Positions 23,094 to 23,813 of a DNA stretch of 23,813 bases are shown one piece after another (within the stretch, counting starts at the first letter, position 1; every line of letters begins with the position of its first letter). This DNA comes from Pseudomonadota bacterium (lineage in GTDB: Bacteria > Pseudomonadota > Alphaproteobacteria > Rhizobiales > Kaistiaceae). The stretch lies in NCBI GenBank assembly GCA_023433185.1, contig JAEZEN010000132.1, forward strand, positions 1-23,813. Direction: 5' to 3'. The position numbers and the translations under genes were made by a program. The notes under the pieces are model-generated. The model saw only the letters and a list, made by a program, of their open reading frames with translations, was not told where the DNA came from and did not search any database.

Positions 23094-23813
23094 CTCTGTC
23101 CTCCGACAGGCAGCCGGACGACCTCTGCTTCCTCCCGATCCGCCGGCAGCGTGCCTTCGAAGCCCAGTTCCACCCCGATCCGGTCGACCAGGGCGTGGAA
23201 CTCGGGCGAGGTCGTGATCTCGGGGGTGCGCGGTCGCGGCAGCCGCACCACGATGTCGGCGACGCCGCGGCCGGGCCGGGGGCTCATCACCAGGACCCGG
23301 TCGGACAGGAGTACGGCTTCGGGGATCGAGTGGGTGACGAGAAGCGTCGTGGTCCCGCGTTCGTCCCAGAGCCGGGGCAGTTCGAGGTTGAGCCGGCGGC
23401 GCGTCAGTTCATCCACCGCGCCGAAAGGCTCGTCGAGAAGCATGAGGCGCGGCTCGGTGGCGAGGCAGCGGGCGATCGCCGTCCGCTGGCGCATGCCGCC
23501 GGAGAGCTCCGCCGGACGCGCCTGCTCGAACCCGGCCAGCCCGACCCGGGAGATCAGGTCGTCGACCAGGGCCGGATCGGCCCGGAGGCGGGCGAGCTTC
23601 CGGGCGAGGGCGATGTTGGAGCGGACGCTGCGCCAGGGAAGGAGGGACGGGTCCTGGAACGCGACGGCGATCTGGCCGGTCGACCGCATGGCGTCGGGGG
23701 CCGCGTCGTCGATGGCGACGACGCCGGTCGTCGGCAGCTCGAGACCGGCGAGAATCCGCAGCAGCGTGGACTTCCCGCAACCGGACGGACCGACCAAGGC
23801 CGCCGTGCTGGCG
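23090..23813 (-). CDS. ABC transporter ATP-binding protein, NitT/TauT (SsuB/TauB) type, 5' truncated
   Basis: The ATPase that drives the fused permease. Motifs present are Walker [10 protein letters not shown] near the truncated end, Q-loop [13 protein letters not shown], signature [16 protein letters not shown], Walker [14 protein letters not shown] and H-loop [15 protein letters not shown], followed by VMSPRPGRG, typical of the nitrate/taurine/sulfonate importer group. The frame stays open to the right edge ([11 protein letters not shown]), so the N-terminal roughly 30-40 residues and start are outside the window; the TTG at 23797 lies inside the Walker A strand and is not the start. The stop overlaps the permease ATG by 4 bases. 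As an importer ATPase it predicts a periplasmic binding protein upstream of the window edge. Confidence 0.93.
   Translation of the reverse strand, partial: ASTAALVGPSGCGKSTLLRILAGLELPTTGVVAIDDAAPDAMRSTGQIAVAFQDPSLLPWRSVRSNIALARKLARLRADPALVDDLISRVGLAGFEQARPAELSGGMRQRTAIARCLATEPRLMLLDEPFGAVDELTRRRLNLELPRLWDERGTTTLLVTHSIPEAVLLSDRVLVMSPRPGRGVADIVVRLPRPRTPEITTSPEFHALVDRIGVELGFEGTLPADREEAEVVRLPVGGQR

Noticed and set aside
1..23813. Insertion sequences, prophage, integrase, CRISPR arrays, tRNA or rRNA genes
   Set aside because: No transposase, integrase or phage-type protein, no regularly spaced repeats and no recognisable tRNA or rRNA sequence were seen on reading both strands by eye.

Overview
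The window is high-GC DNA (by eye about two-thirds G+C) that reads as a chromosomal segment of an alphaproteobacterium, most likely of the order Hyphomicrobiales (Rhizobiales). The grounds are the gene order pmbA / inositol-phosphatase family / DUF4170 / DUF374 acyltransferase / waaA / lpxK followed by a convergent DUF2093 gene, an AsmA-like giant, a two-subunit glycyl-tRNA synthetase beta chain, and an EcfG-type stress promoter motif. No rRNA, tRNA, CRISPR array, transposase or phage gene is visible. Genes are densely packed, and no gene-free gap exceeds about 170 bases.

Layout. (1) 1-2162: the tail of a patatin-like phospholipase and a convergent MATE exporter. (2) 2309-7881: a six-gene forward operon with overlapping or nearly touching junctions. 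It holds PmbA/TldE, an IMPase-family phosphatase, DUF4170, a DUF374 lysophospholipid acyltransferase, Kdo transferase (WaaA) and the lipid A 4'-kinase (LpxK); the second half is a lipid A-Kdo assembly module. (3) 7891-11300: reverse-strand DUF2093 and a 1046-residue AsmA-family envelope protein with an internal duplication and a Gly/Ser linker. (4) 11470-14186: glyS and a small four-helix membrane protein, ending in strong hairpins. (5) 14282-15892: a PRC-barrel protein behind a GGAAC-N16-CGTT motif, a divergent 49-residue DUF3096 membrane peptide, and a lipid-kinase family protein. (6) 16011-18669: a NavAb-like sodium channel, TenA thiaminase II and an unrecognised membrane protein. (7) 18705-23813: a reverse-strand operon running ABC ATPase, fused double permease, Rieske dioxygenase beta, Rieske dioxygenase alpha, PhyH-type dioxygenase.

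The most interesting part is region 7. A NitT/TauT-type uptake system is translationally coupled to a two-subunit Rieske oxygenase and followed by a second, PhyH-type non-heme iron oxygenase. It looks like an import-and-oxidise pathway for one unknown small molecule. The substrate-binding protein and promoter must lie beyond the right edge, and no ferredoxin or reductase is in view. tenA lies about 1 kb beyond its 3' end on the opposite strand. That makes a pyrimidine or thiamine-fragment substrate one possibility, but nothing in the sequence settles it.
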